Part shown: in pieces, positions 8,775-16,774 of the stretch
Layout: each line of letters begins with the position of its first letter
How positions within the stretch are numbered: position 1 is the stretch's first letter
DNA from: Branchiostoma lanceolatum
Lineage: Eukaryota > Chordata > Leptocardii > Amphioxiformes > Branchiostomatidae
Length of the DNA stretch: 64,000 nucleotides
Direction of reading: 5' to 3'
Assembly (NCBI RefSeq): GCF_035083965.1
Contig: NC_089722.1
Coordinates: 39,665,958-39,729,957, forward strand
Made by a program: the position numbers and the translations under genes
The notes under the pieces: generated by a model
What the model was told of the DNA's origin: nothing
Database searches by the model: none
What the model saw: only the letters and a program-made list of their open reading frames with translations

Positions 8775-8778
8775 TACT
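8775..8778. repeat. 4-bp target-site duplication between two LINE copies
   Basis: AGTA (U2 nucleotides 35-38) stands between the 3' end of the complete copy and the 5' end of the truncated copy. The same four bases lie at 7012-7015 and 15180-15183. Each of the two insertions therefore duplicated the same target bases. Confidence 0.85.
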
Positions 8779-9100
8779 CTTTTGAAGTATTTATACTGAA
8801 TGACTTCAAGTATCACTTAGTTCTCATCTTGTTTACGCAGCCTTAAGGCGCTCATATCCACTGATACACTCTAGATCAAATTGACCTTCACAGATCGGCT
8901 CAGCATTGCTGTACTTCATCCCACCCACCACTCTCGATCCACCCCCAGACACTATGTAATATTTTTGGGTTTTGTATTTTATAATTTTTTTGGGTTTTCT
9001 ATTTTTGACCTAGCCAACTAAGACTGAGTGGCTAGGCCTACAACTACTCCTGAGTACATGCGAGATTGCTCCAAATAGAGCCAAACAAACAATAAAACAT
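8779..9100 (-). other. 3' UTR of LINE copy B
   Basis: This holds, from the 3' end inward, the terminal hairpin, the antisense U2-like segment (8820-8946), a T-rich tract on the plus strand (A-rich in the RNA) and the 8-bp hairpin (arms 9009-9016 and 9029-9036). There is no AATAAA in the sense strand. It differs from the truncated copy by a few bases. Confidence 0.8.
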
Positions 9101-12100
9101 TCAAAACTTAAGGGTCACGTGGGCAACATCGATGTCGGCCCACGAGTGACCATCAGCCCAGGTATCGTAGAAATTCCCAGGCCCCAAACGAGTAAACTCG
9201 AAATTCAGCCTATCTCGCAAAGCTTTCGCCAACGCCTCGCACACATTCGCACCAGAAGATTGTCTGTCTTCAAAGACAGCCTCACAGCGGGAGCGCCAGA
9301 TACTGGACTTTGTCATACTACTGACCACTTCCAAAACCTTGCGAGTTTGGGCTGGGACGCCCTGGGGGACAATGCCATACAACGCAAAGGTTCTGGACAC
9401 CTGAAAGTTTCTGCACAGGTACTTGTGGGCAGTGGCCTCCACCCACAACCAAACCTCCGCCGCCACTGGACAGTCCCAGAACAGATGACCCACGCACTCC
9501 GGCTGTGAGCAACCCCTCCTGGGACATGTACTGCTAGGGAGATAGCCCCGCCAAGAATTCAACTTCAACCTCGTCTTCAGCGAATTGTGTGCCGTGTGCC
9601 AGGCAATCATTCTATCCCACTTGAAGACAAGGGGATTGTGGATGGCCTTCCACACTCTGTCCCAATCTACCTGAGGGTTTAACTGAACACATCTTGGCGG
9701 GGAACTTGCCTGTTCTGAAAGATACCTGTACAGAGAAGCTGTAGTACAAGCCTTCCATTCTGCAGAGCCCTCGATGTCAGAGAGGGAGAGGTACTGGGAA
9801 ATGGCTTCATAATGGGGCGGACGATCCAACGAGTGGGGCGAGGAGTTGCACCACGTCGTCGGATCAATCCTCCTGAGCTCGACCCCAAGCCAATACTTAC
9901 AGAAGCAGCTACAAGGGTGCTGTGGGTCGGTGAAGACCTTCCTCACAGTCTTTAGCATTAAGGCCTTTGCCTTCAAGGGGATGGAGACAAGGCCAACTCC
10001 ACCCTGCTCTTTGGGCAAGAGCAGGGTCTGCCTTTTGACAAGTTCCGTCTTACCATCCCACAAGAACCCGAACATTGCCTTCTCCAACCGACTTCGAACC
10101 GAAGCCGGAAGGGGATAGACCGGCGCTGTATACCACAGCGTGGCGGCCGCTAAAGAATTTACTACTAAGGCCTTCCCCAACAGGGTGAGCTTCCTCCCGC
10201 TCCACTGGTCCAACTTGGCCTTGAATTTGGCAAACCGTTGGAGCCACGCCTCCTCAGCGAGCGGGACGTTGCCAATCGGTGTCTGAAGCAATTTCAGTGA
10301 CACCGAGTTCCAGCACTTGATCGGATACGGCTGGTCGGGCCTTCCCTTCCAGCCACCAAGCCACAACGCCTCTGTCTTCCCCATGTTAAGTTTGGACCCT
10401 GTGCCAGATTCAAACTTAGATATTAAGGAGAAGGTGCGATCAATGGAGAGATCGTCTGTCAGGACGACAGTGTTGTCGTCCGCATATTGCACTATCTTGG
10501 TGTCCCTGCCCGAGCCCCCAGGGAGGTGCACTCCCTTTATCTGGGGGTCAGCTCTGATGGCGGCTGCCAGGGGCTCAATACACAAGACATACAAAAGAGG
10601 AGACAGGGGGCAGCCCTGCCTGACTCCTCTCTCCACCGCGAAGGACTGTGTCAAGTTACCATTAACTATGACTTTACTAGACACGTCACTATAAAGGGTG
10701 GCTACATACTTTCGGAAAGCAGGACCAAAGCCCAGTCTTTCCAAGATGTTGATCATGAAGTCATGGTCCACTCTATCAAAGGCCTTCTCCTGGTCCAGGG
10801 CCAGGAACACACAGGGAAGGTTTTTATCGTTGACATACGCGGCAATGTCCCTGAGCAAACACAGGCTGTCCGTGATGGACCTCCCGGGAATGCCACATGA
10901 TTGGTCCACCTGGACAACCTGGCCAATGACCGCCTTCAATCTGTTCGCTATCGTCTTAGACAAAATCTTATAGTCTACATTGAGTAGCGATATCGGGCGT
11001 TTATTTTTAGGGTCCAAAGGGTCACCCGCCTTGTCCAAAAGGGTGACAAGGCCCTGTCTCTGAGACGGTGCAAGTTCCCCTTCGCTTAACCCTTCTCGGA
11101 ACACTTGCAGTAGATCCCGGCCCACTAGCTCCCAAAATTGGAGGTAAAACTCCTTTGGCAAGCCGTCCGAGCCGGGGGTCTTGCCATTCGCCATGCCCTT
11201 GAGGGCCTTAAGTAACTCTTCCTCCGAAACAGGTCTCTCCAGACAAGCCGACAGTTCCTCCGGGAGGGTCCTGTCCAGCTTGTCCAAAAAGAAATCCCCG
11301 TCAGGACGGTGAAGTTGGTCCTTCTTAAAAAGACTGGAGTAAAACTCCTCAAATACTTCTGCGACTTCCTCCGTTGTAGAAACGGTTTCGCCGTCTTTAT
11401 TTTTGATCTCAGGGATCAATTTTCGACTACCCTTCTCCCTCTCGCTCTTGAAGAAAAAGCGGGTGGGTTTTTCGCCTTCCTCGAAGTGCTTGATCTTAGA
11501 TCGGAGGCGCTGCCCCGCCAGCCGATCTTGCACTAGTTTGTTGACTTTCTCCTTCGCCCTATTATACTCGGCAAGGGTGGCTAGGGACCGATCTCCACAG
11601 TTGAGGCGAGATCTTAGTATGTCCACCTCTCTCTCGAGGCCGCCCTGAATAAGTTTGGCCTCACGTGAACGTCGCTTGGAATGGTGCACAACCAGACTCT
11701 TTATTTGGAGTTTAACCTCATCCCACCACTCTCTGAGGGACGGGTGGTCGCCCTTTTTGCCACTCCACTCCTTGTACTTCTCCGTAAACTCCCGGACAAA
11801 GAGAGAATCCGACAGAGTTTTGACATTGCACTTCCACACACCCTTACCTTGTTGGACCGGATGTGTGGACTCGACAATAGTGAGATTAGCATCATGGTCC
11901 GAGAACGGACATGACACTATCTCGGCCGTGGTGGAATGGCCTTCGGAAACATAGATTCTATCGAGTCTTGACCTGGAACTGTTGGAGGGGGAACGCCACG
12001 TGTATTCCGTAGCCACCGGGTGTTCTGCCCTCCACGAATCTACCAAACCCAGGTCCTCACACAAGGACTTTAGCTCGATCACATCCTGTGTGCGCGAGCC

Positions 12101-12574
12101 CGGACTAACCAAAGACACAGTGTATCTGTCTAAGGAGGGATCCAAAACGCAGTTGAAATCCCCAGCCAGAACAAGGGTGGCATTTGGGTACATATACTCA
12201 TGCAGGGTAGAGAAAAGGACGGCCCTGTCCCTAGCCACATTTGGGGCATACACATTAACAATATTAAATTTCTCCAGCCCATCAGAAATGAGCACCGACA
12301 CCACTCTGCCATCCATATCCCCTTTTGACGAGACGACGGACCACCTTTGCGACAAAAGTACCCCGACGCCTCTGGCTGAGTTGGTACCCAACGACCATAC
12401 TGCCTTGCTTCCCCACTGGCGACTCCAAGCAGACCTGTCGGCCAGGGAGGAGACGTGGCATTCCTGCAGGCATGCCACGTCTACGTCCCTAGCGCGACAG
12501 AAGTCAAACACCTGTGAGCGCCTCATACTATCTTTCATTCCATTAACGTTTAGCGTCAAAATTCTTAGGTCCAT
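9101..12574 (-). CDS. ORF2: LINE ORF2: AP endonuclease and reverse transcriptase
   Basis: 1157-residue enzyme that nicks U2 DNA and reverse-transcribes the element RNA from the nick. The AP endonuclease covers about 1-235, with N9/N11 in LNVNGMKD, E38 in CLQEC, Y109, D139/N141 in GDFN, D205 in SRLDR and the SDH triad ending D226-H227. The reverse transcriptase covers about 450-760, with NGKTPGSDG (463), RPISLLNVDYK (526), catalytic D594 in LALDQ, GVRQGCPLSPLLY (650) and YADD (697-700). A C-terminal zinc finger CX4CX7HX4C uses C1017, C1022, H1030 and C1035. All key residues are present and the frame is unbroken, so it looks functional. The Met is 54 bp after the ORF1 stop, so re-initiation or read-through could be used; the mechanism is unknown. 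Confidence 0.96.
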   Translation of the reverse strand: MDLRILTLNVNGMKDSMRRSQVFDFCRARDVDVACLQECHVSSLADRSAWSRQWGSKAVWSLGTNSARGVGVLLSQRWSVVSSKGDMDGRVVSVLISDGLEKFNIVNVYAPNVARDRAVLFSTLHEYMYPNATLVLAGDFNCVLDPSLDRYTVSLVSPGSRTQDVIELKSLCEDLGLVDSWRAEHPVATEYTWRSPSNSSRSRLDRIYVSEGHSTTAEIVSCPFSDHDANLTIVESTHPVQQGKGVWKCNVKTLSDSLFVREFTEKYKEWSGKKGDHPSLREWWDEVKLQIKSLVVHHSKRRSREAKLIQGGLEREVDILRSRLNCGDRSLATLAEYNRAKEKVNKLVQDRLAGQRLRSKIKHFEEGEKPTRFFFKSEREKGSRKLIPEIKNKDGETVSTTEEVAEVFEEFYSSLFKKDQLHRPDGDFFLDKLDRTLPEELSACLERPVSEEELLKALKGMANGKTPGSDGLPKEFYLQFWELVGRDLLQVFREGLSEGELAPSQRQGLVTLLDKAGDPLDPKNKRPISLLNVDYKILSKTIANRLKAVIGQVVQVDQSCGIPGRSITDSLCLLRDIAAYVNDKNLPCVFLALDQEKAFDRVDHDFMINILERLGFGPAFRKYVATLYSDVSSKVIVNGNLTQSFAVERGVRQGCPLSPLLYVLCIEPLAAAIRADPQIKGVHLPGGSGRDTKIVQYADDNTVVLTDDLSIDRTFSLISKFESGTGSKLNMGKTEALWLGGWKGRPDQPYPIKCWNSVSLKLLQTPIGNVPLAEEAWLQRFAKFKAKLDQWSGRKLTLLGKALVVNSLAAATLWYTAPVYPLPASVRSRLEKAMFGFLWDGKTELVKRQTLLLPKEQGGVGLVSIPLKAKALMLKTVRKVFTDPQHPCSCFCKYWLGVELRRIDPTTWCNSSPHSLDRPPHYEAISQYLSLSDIEGSAEWKACTTASLYRYLSEQASSPPRCVQLNPQVDWDRVWKAIHNPLVFKWDRMIAWHTAHNSLKTRLKLNSWRGYLPSSTCPRRGCSQPECVGHLFWDCPVAAEVWLWVEATAHKYLCRNFQVSRTFALYGIVPQGVPAQTRKVLEVVSSMTKSSIWRSRCEAVFEDRQSSGANVCEALAKALRDRLNFEFTRLGPGNFYDTWADGHSWADIDVAHVTLKF

Positions 12575-12628
12575 AATCGCGCCGAGTTCAAATGGGTAAG
12601 ATCACTAGCGAAACCAAAACCTTGAGAG

Positions 12629-14311
12629 CTAAGGTTTAGATTTGCCCTTAACCTTCCTCTTCCCCCCCTTAGAAGGAACTTTCGTCGGTCTTTGACTTTG
12701 AGGGGACTGCTGCGACGGGAACAGCTCAATTTGGGAGCCGAATCCCGACGCCATCTCCTTCTTTCTAGACTTCTTGGAGTTTCCCGGAGGGTCAGACTCA
12801 GAGTCTGAGTCGCTGCTCAGGGAAATCCCCGCCAGTCTATCTCCTTCATGTGCGAGGGGAGACCGATCCCGGTCGATCTTCTTGACCGGGGGAACTCGAT
12901 CCTCCTTCGACTCCTCGGCAATCTTCAGGGGGAAAGGGGATATATCCTCCCCTGACATATTCATATATAGGTTGAGACTATTTGCCGGGGTCGCCACTTG
13001 GGACAGCAACTTGTTTCCCCCGCTTCCTGCGGAGTCCCAAAACCCCTTCAACTCCTGACTGTCGGCCGGTGGTGTTGCAGGCTTCTGGTCAGGAGTCACC
13101 TTCTCAGAGGGAGGTTCTTCCTCCTCTTTCCTATCTTTATCCTCGATGTGAGGGGGGGTGTCGGTGGGACCCGCCACCCCCAGGGGTTTGATCACGTCGG
13201 AGGTCGCGGAACCGACCTCCTTGGCACCCACGTCCTCCCCATTGGGCCGGGAGGAGGGGGCACCATCGTCGGAGGTCGCGGAACCGACCTCCTTGGCACC
13301 CACGTCCTCCCCATTGGGCCGGGAGGAGGGGGCACTATCTACCTCCATCTTTCCATCTTCCCCCTCACTATCCCCTGTGTCTTCCCCCATCTGCACCACC
13401 TGATTATCTTCCCCATCTCCCCCGACGTCCTCGTCTCCACTGACATCCTCACCATCCTCCCCATCTCCACCGACGTTCTCCTTGGAGGCGTCAGCGGCCA
13501 GAGGAGGGGGGTTCTGGGCACCCTTGGAGGTGTCAGCGGTGGGAGGAGGGGGAGGGGCTTTGTTAGCCAGAGGAGTAGCCTGGGGCTTCGACCCCGAAGC
13601 CGCTGGTGTCCACTTTGTGGACATTGCAACCATGTTGGCGAATGTTAGCTTGCAGTTCTTTAGCACATGCCCTGCTTGGTTACAGTGCGAGCACTTGACA
13701 GCATTTGTGCAATCGTTTGCCAGGTGCCCCAACTCCAAGCACTTGGAGCACTTGATTGCCTTGCAATCGGCCACAAAGTGGTCCTCGCTGCCACACTTGT
13801 GGCACATTCTCGGTTGCCCCGAATACTTGAAGGAGACGATGTCCTGTCCAATCCTAACAGTGTTCGGGATGTGACTCCTCAGTGTCATTTTATACTGTCT
13901 AGTGCCCGATTTGATCTCGGGGTAGCCCCGGCTAGCACAAGTGAGGAACTTGCCTGCCTCCACTACCCCGTAAGCCTCCAATCGGGACCTGATAAACCCG
14001 TCGTCGAGCTCGAGGGGAATCCCGAAAGCCGACACAATGACAATGCCAGCTCCGAACGTTTCCACATCGACCTTCGGGTCCGCCACCAGAGATGGACACG
14101 CTTTCTGGAGGTCAGCCCTTGATTTAAAGGTGACCTCGAACGTTCCCTTTTGCTTACGCTGGATCCCCTCCACATGATTTTTGGGATCAACACCGTGATG
14201 CTGCAGTAACGTGATCACGTCTGCAAACTCATTCTCTGAAGGTTTGAAGAACGTGATTGCTACACTCCTTTGCCTGGCAAAGGTGCTAAGCTTGGAGTGG
14301 GCAGGGGGCAT
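12629..14311 (-). CDS. ORF1: LINE ORF1: zinc-knuckle RNA-binding protein
   Basis: 560-residue protein expected to bind the element RNA in the RNP. Residues about 15-165 look like an RRM-type fold of the kind seen in Tx1-group ORF1 and ZCCHC3-like proteins. Three CX2CX4HX4C knuckles follow: C170-C183, C188-C201 and C207-C220. Residues 230-500 are low-complexity and acidic, with a 24-residue tandem duplication (APSSRPNGEDVG type, DNA 13195-13266 and 13267-13338). The last 60 residues are basic and include SGFGSQI, which is also kept in family 2. The start MPP is shared with family 2 and supports the start choice. There is no coiled coil like that of mammalian L1 ORF1. Confidence 0.93.
   Translation of the reverse strand: MPPAHSKLSTFARQRSVAITFFKPSENEFADVITLLQHHGVDPKNHVEGIQRKQKGTFEVTFKSRADLQKACPSLVADPKVDVETFGAGIVIVSAFGIPLELDDGFIRSRLEAYGVVEAGKFLTCASRGYPEIKSGTRQYKMTLRSHIPNTVRIGQDIVSFKYSGQPRMCHKCGSEDHFVADCKAIKCSKCLELGHLANDCTNAVKCSHCNQAGHVLKNCKLTFANMVAMSTKWTPAASGSKPQATPLANKAPPPPPTADTSKGAQNPPPLAADASKENVGGDGEDGEDVSGDEDVGGDGEDNQVVQMGEDTGDSEGEDGKMEVDSAPSSRPNGEDVGAKEVGSATSDDGAPSSRPNGEDVGAKEVGSATSDVIKPLGVAGPTDTPPHIEDKDRKEEEEPPSEKVTPDQKPATPPADSQELKGFWDSAGSGGNKLLSQVATPANSLNLYMNMSGEDISPFPLKIAEESKEDRVPPVKKIDRDRSPLAHEGDRLAGISLSSDSDSESDPPGNSKKSRKKEMASGFGSQIELFPSQQSPQSQRPTKVPSKGGKRKVKGKSKP
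13195..13338 (-). repeat. 72-bp tandem duplication inside ORF1
   Basis: Two direct 72-bp copies, in frame, double a 24-residue acidic segment. The second differs at its end by a few bases. It is also at 19-162 and 58309-58452. Confidence 0.85.
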
Positions 14312-15164
14312 GATGCTCCACGCGTTCTTGTCTAAATGAATCCAAAAAGACGGGTTTAGAACCCTTTAAGACAGTTAGAAAGGAGATCCGGTTTCCCGGG
14401 AACCCCTTTCACAGCCTCCGCCTGGAAGCCCAAAATAACCCGACACCTAGGTATCTGGGTCACCGAGGGTGGCCCGCTCGCCTTGCCCGAAAACAATACA
14501 GACGGGCGATACCAACTCCCCGCGTGTTTGGGGGGGAGGATAGGTACCAAGGTATCTGGGCACCGTAGAAGGCCCAAAAACAATCAAACTGCAGGGAAAA
14601 ATTTTCCCAACAAACTCCCCAAGTTTCTCCCGGTTGGCTATAGCCGTATTGGAGATACAGGCGACAGCCGTGTTGGAGAAACCACAACAACAACGTGGCC
14701 GAGAGGACCGTACCACTACCGACCGCCGCTTACGGTGGGGGTGTGGAAAACAAAATCCTCCCAAAACACAACAAAATCACAAACTATCTGAACATTAAAC
14801 GGGTGAATTTGACGGGACGAACCTTCCCTACCTCCAGCTGGAAGGGGAATGTTCTCCGTCCAAGCAGAACGGAGAAATCGCCCGTCAAAGTTCGACCGCC
14901 AGCCTCTACCCCCGTCAAGCGGAGTGGAGGGCTTCGTGACACCGAACGTAGCCCGAGAGAGGGGTCCGGTGCCAGCAAAACCGCTCTAACTTCGCCAAAT
15001 ATCAACGCAGAAGCCAAGGAAAACTACCATAACAGACCTGGGAAGCCCAGCAAACCAACTACCTAAACCATGGGCCTCGGTTCTCGCTCCTACCACCCGA
15101 AAATGGCAGAGAAAGCCCCTTCGACCCGGAGCACGATGCAGAAGCGTGGGGACGCTACGCATGC
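14312..15164 (-). other. 5' UTR of LINE copy B
   Basis: 853 bp without a credible gene. It shares islands with the family-2 5' UTR although most of the sequence differs: CTCCCGGTTGGC (14627-14638 here, 22265-22276 there) and GTACCACT near 14710. Here the island continues into the palindrome GGCTATAGCC (14636-14645); in family 2 it lies in a 16-bp palindrome. It is likely an internal promoter or a structured RNA region; neither can be shown from sequence. Confidence 0.65.
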
Positions 15165-15179
15165 GATACTACACTTCTC
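15165..15179 (-). other. U2-derived filler at LINE 5' junction, copy B
   Basis: 15165-15176 repeats U2 nucleotides 29-40 in sense orientation; 15177-15179 are three extra bases; then comes the genuine U2 1-38 flank. It can be explained if the donor RNA started upstream in U2 and carried U2 sequence up to nucleotide 40 before the element. Confidence 0.85.
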
Positions 15180-15217
15180 TACTACACTTGATCTTAGCCA
15201 AAAGGCCGAGAAGCGAT
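15180..15217 (-). pseudogene. U2: U2 snRNA 5' fragment (nt 1-38) beside copy B
   Basis: U2 nucleotides 1-38, the partner of the 3' fragment at 6860-7015. The upstream PSE candidate is intact at 15262-15280. Confidence 0.95.
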
Positions 15218-16435
15218 AAACCGGTTGAGCTTGACCGCTAGCCCCCCTCCCCCGGGAACGAGCCAAGTTCACGTGGCGAGCTATGCATCGCAAACAGCTT
15301 CAAGCTTGAACATAAAGCAATTAGTGCCCGCACACCTGGCGCGCCTTCTCTCCTTCATAATCTCTTCAATTTGGTTGACAAACGGAAGCGCTCTACTTTA
15401 TGTGGACGAACCACGGACTACACCCAAAAACACACATCACGCGCTCCTGGCTCGTCCTGGCTCTTCCTGGCTCTGCCTAATTGGTGCAAAGAAGCGACTA
15501 CGTCACACCAACGCAGAAAACGGGCTCCTTAGGGTTCAAAGCCGAGCCAAGGGCGGGTAGACAAGACAACAAGGCAATGTTGTTGTTCGCGAACAGCGTT
15601 GCCATTGTTGTTCGCCAGGAGGCGCGCGCCCGCGGTTCCCTTACATCATTCATCTTCACAGGGCGGGCGGCGTCTGCTTTTCCCCTTAACTTCGATGCCT
15701 GTGGTGGATTTTTCAAGTCCGCCGGACCTTGTCGATTCGGCCTGAAGGTCCGCAAAGGGGAGAGGAAGGTCGCATGCAGCCAGCCCACTAAATTTACGGA
15801 AGGAATTAAAAGGAGCGAGCGAGAAAGCAGCAGCGGTGGGCGAGGCGGCTAGCTGTGCGTGTGTACGTATCTCTCATACGTTGATACGAGGCGCGCGGGC
15901 GCTTAGATTCCCGATTCCTACGTTTAACATCGAATTACGTCCACATCGCACTGCTTTCGTCAGAATCGAACCACAGACAGACGTCCTGGAATTTTCCACT
16001 GCCTCTGCGTGCTCTCCCGACCTCTCCCGGCTCTTGGTGGCGCTGTTGCTTGCTCCAGTTCCAGTCTGAAAGTAGAAGAAAGATAAAATGCGAAAATTAA
16101 ACATGTACAGTAGAGTTGGGGGATGTGAGAGCTATAAACGCAGTAAGGTTCAGTATATATACTCGTAACACGTATGCACATACTTCAAACGAGTACAGAC
16201 TGCTGATAAATCCACATTGCTGGATTGCTGGGCCAGTTTGGTGGTTTGTGTATGTGTGCAACTTATTTTGGATTTGTAAGGGGATGGACCGAATCTCAGA
16301 AGTACTGCAATACTGAGCCGATCCGCGGTCAGGACGGAGCAAGCTCCTAGTCCATGACCAAAGTCAAAAAATCAATTTAATCTAGATTCCCCGATGGGGA
16401 ATGTATCAGAGATTAAACTGATAAGAACAGATACT
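15218..16435 (-). repeat. U2 array, segment 2 (one unit)
   Basis: One spacer (15218-16279) and the 3' part of the next U2 gene, between two large insertions. The sequence is as in segment 1. Confidence 0.95.
16280..16435 (-). pseudogene. U2: U2 snRNA 3' fragment (nt 35-190) beside family-2 LINE
   Basis: U2 35-190, with the partner 5' fragment at 22808-22857. Nucleotides 35-50 occur on both sides (16420-16435 and 22808-22823), a 16-bp target-site duplication, longer than the 4 bp of the family-1 insertions. Confidence 0.93.
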
Positions 16436-16774
16436 CTTTTGAAGTATTTATACTGAATGACTTCAAGTATCACTTAGTTCTCATCTTGTTTACGCAGCCT
16501 TAAGGCGCTCATATCCACTGATACACTCTAGATCAAATTGACTTTCACAGATCGGCTCAGCATTGCTGTACCTCATCCCACCCACCACTCTCGGTCCATC
16601 CCCAGACACTATTTAATATTTTTGGGTTTTGTATTTTATAATTTTTTTGGGTTTTCTGTTTTTGACCTAGCCGACTAAGACAGGGCGGCTAGGCCTGCAA
16701 CTACTACATGAAAAAATGCTCCAGAGGGAGCCAACAACAAGCCAAAACTTCAACAACACGATGGCAGCACCTCC
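16436..16774 (-). other. 3' UTR of family-2 LINE
   Basis: The terminal hairpin, antisense U2-like segment (16477-16603) and covarying hairpin (16666-16693) are at the same offsets as in family 1. Similarity to family 1 drops sharply beyond about 16700. A sense-strand ATTAAA occurs near 16613-16618, but no poly(A) tail follows the element. Confidence 0.8.
16477..16603 (-). other. antisense U2-like segment, family-2 3' UTR
   Basis: Same five collinear blocks as in family 1. The stem-IV block (16550-16574) matches U2 147-171 at 22 of 25 positions and the terminal block (16591-16603) matches 178-190 at 13 of 13. Confidence 0.85.

Larger units (their letters stand above)
8779..15179 (-). mobile_element. 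Keno-like LINE, family 1, complete copy B
   Basis: Complete non-LTR retrotransposon: 5' UTR, ORF1, ORF2 and 3' UTR, both frames open, no poly(A) tail. The N-terminal AP-type endonuclease, CCHC-bearing ORF1 and L1-like ORF2 place it in the Tx1 group. Insertion in U2 fits Keno, the known U2-specific lineage of that group. Utopia also targets U2 but uses a restriction-like endonuclease, which is not present. This copy inserted at the 5' junction of the truncated copy (7016-8774), since the truncated copy also exists alone in another unit. Body 8779-15164; filler 15165-15179. Confidence 0.95.

Noticed and set aside
7338-8816. A 492-codon frame starting in the 3' UTR of the complete copy and entering the truncated ORF2
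   Set aside because: The first residues come from the 3' terminal hairpin of the neighbouring element and the AGTA duplication. No evidence that it is a real start.
11982-12599. 205-codon plus-strand frame opposite ORF2, and a 216-codon frame at 12998-13648 opposite ORF1
   Set aside because: Antisense shadows of conserved, domain-bearing ORFs; no recognisable domain of their own.
8779-15179. Assignment to Utopia, the other U2-targeting LINE lineage
   Set aside because: Utopia encodes a C-terminal restriction-like endonuclease. These elements have an N-terminal AP endonuclease and a separate ORF1, as in Tx1-group elements such as Keno.
7016-15179. LTR retrotransposon or DNA transposon
   Set aside because: No terminal repeats or inverted termini, and no integrase or transposase. 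AP endonuclease, reverse transcriptase and TPRT-type junctions define a LINE.
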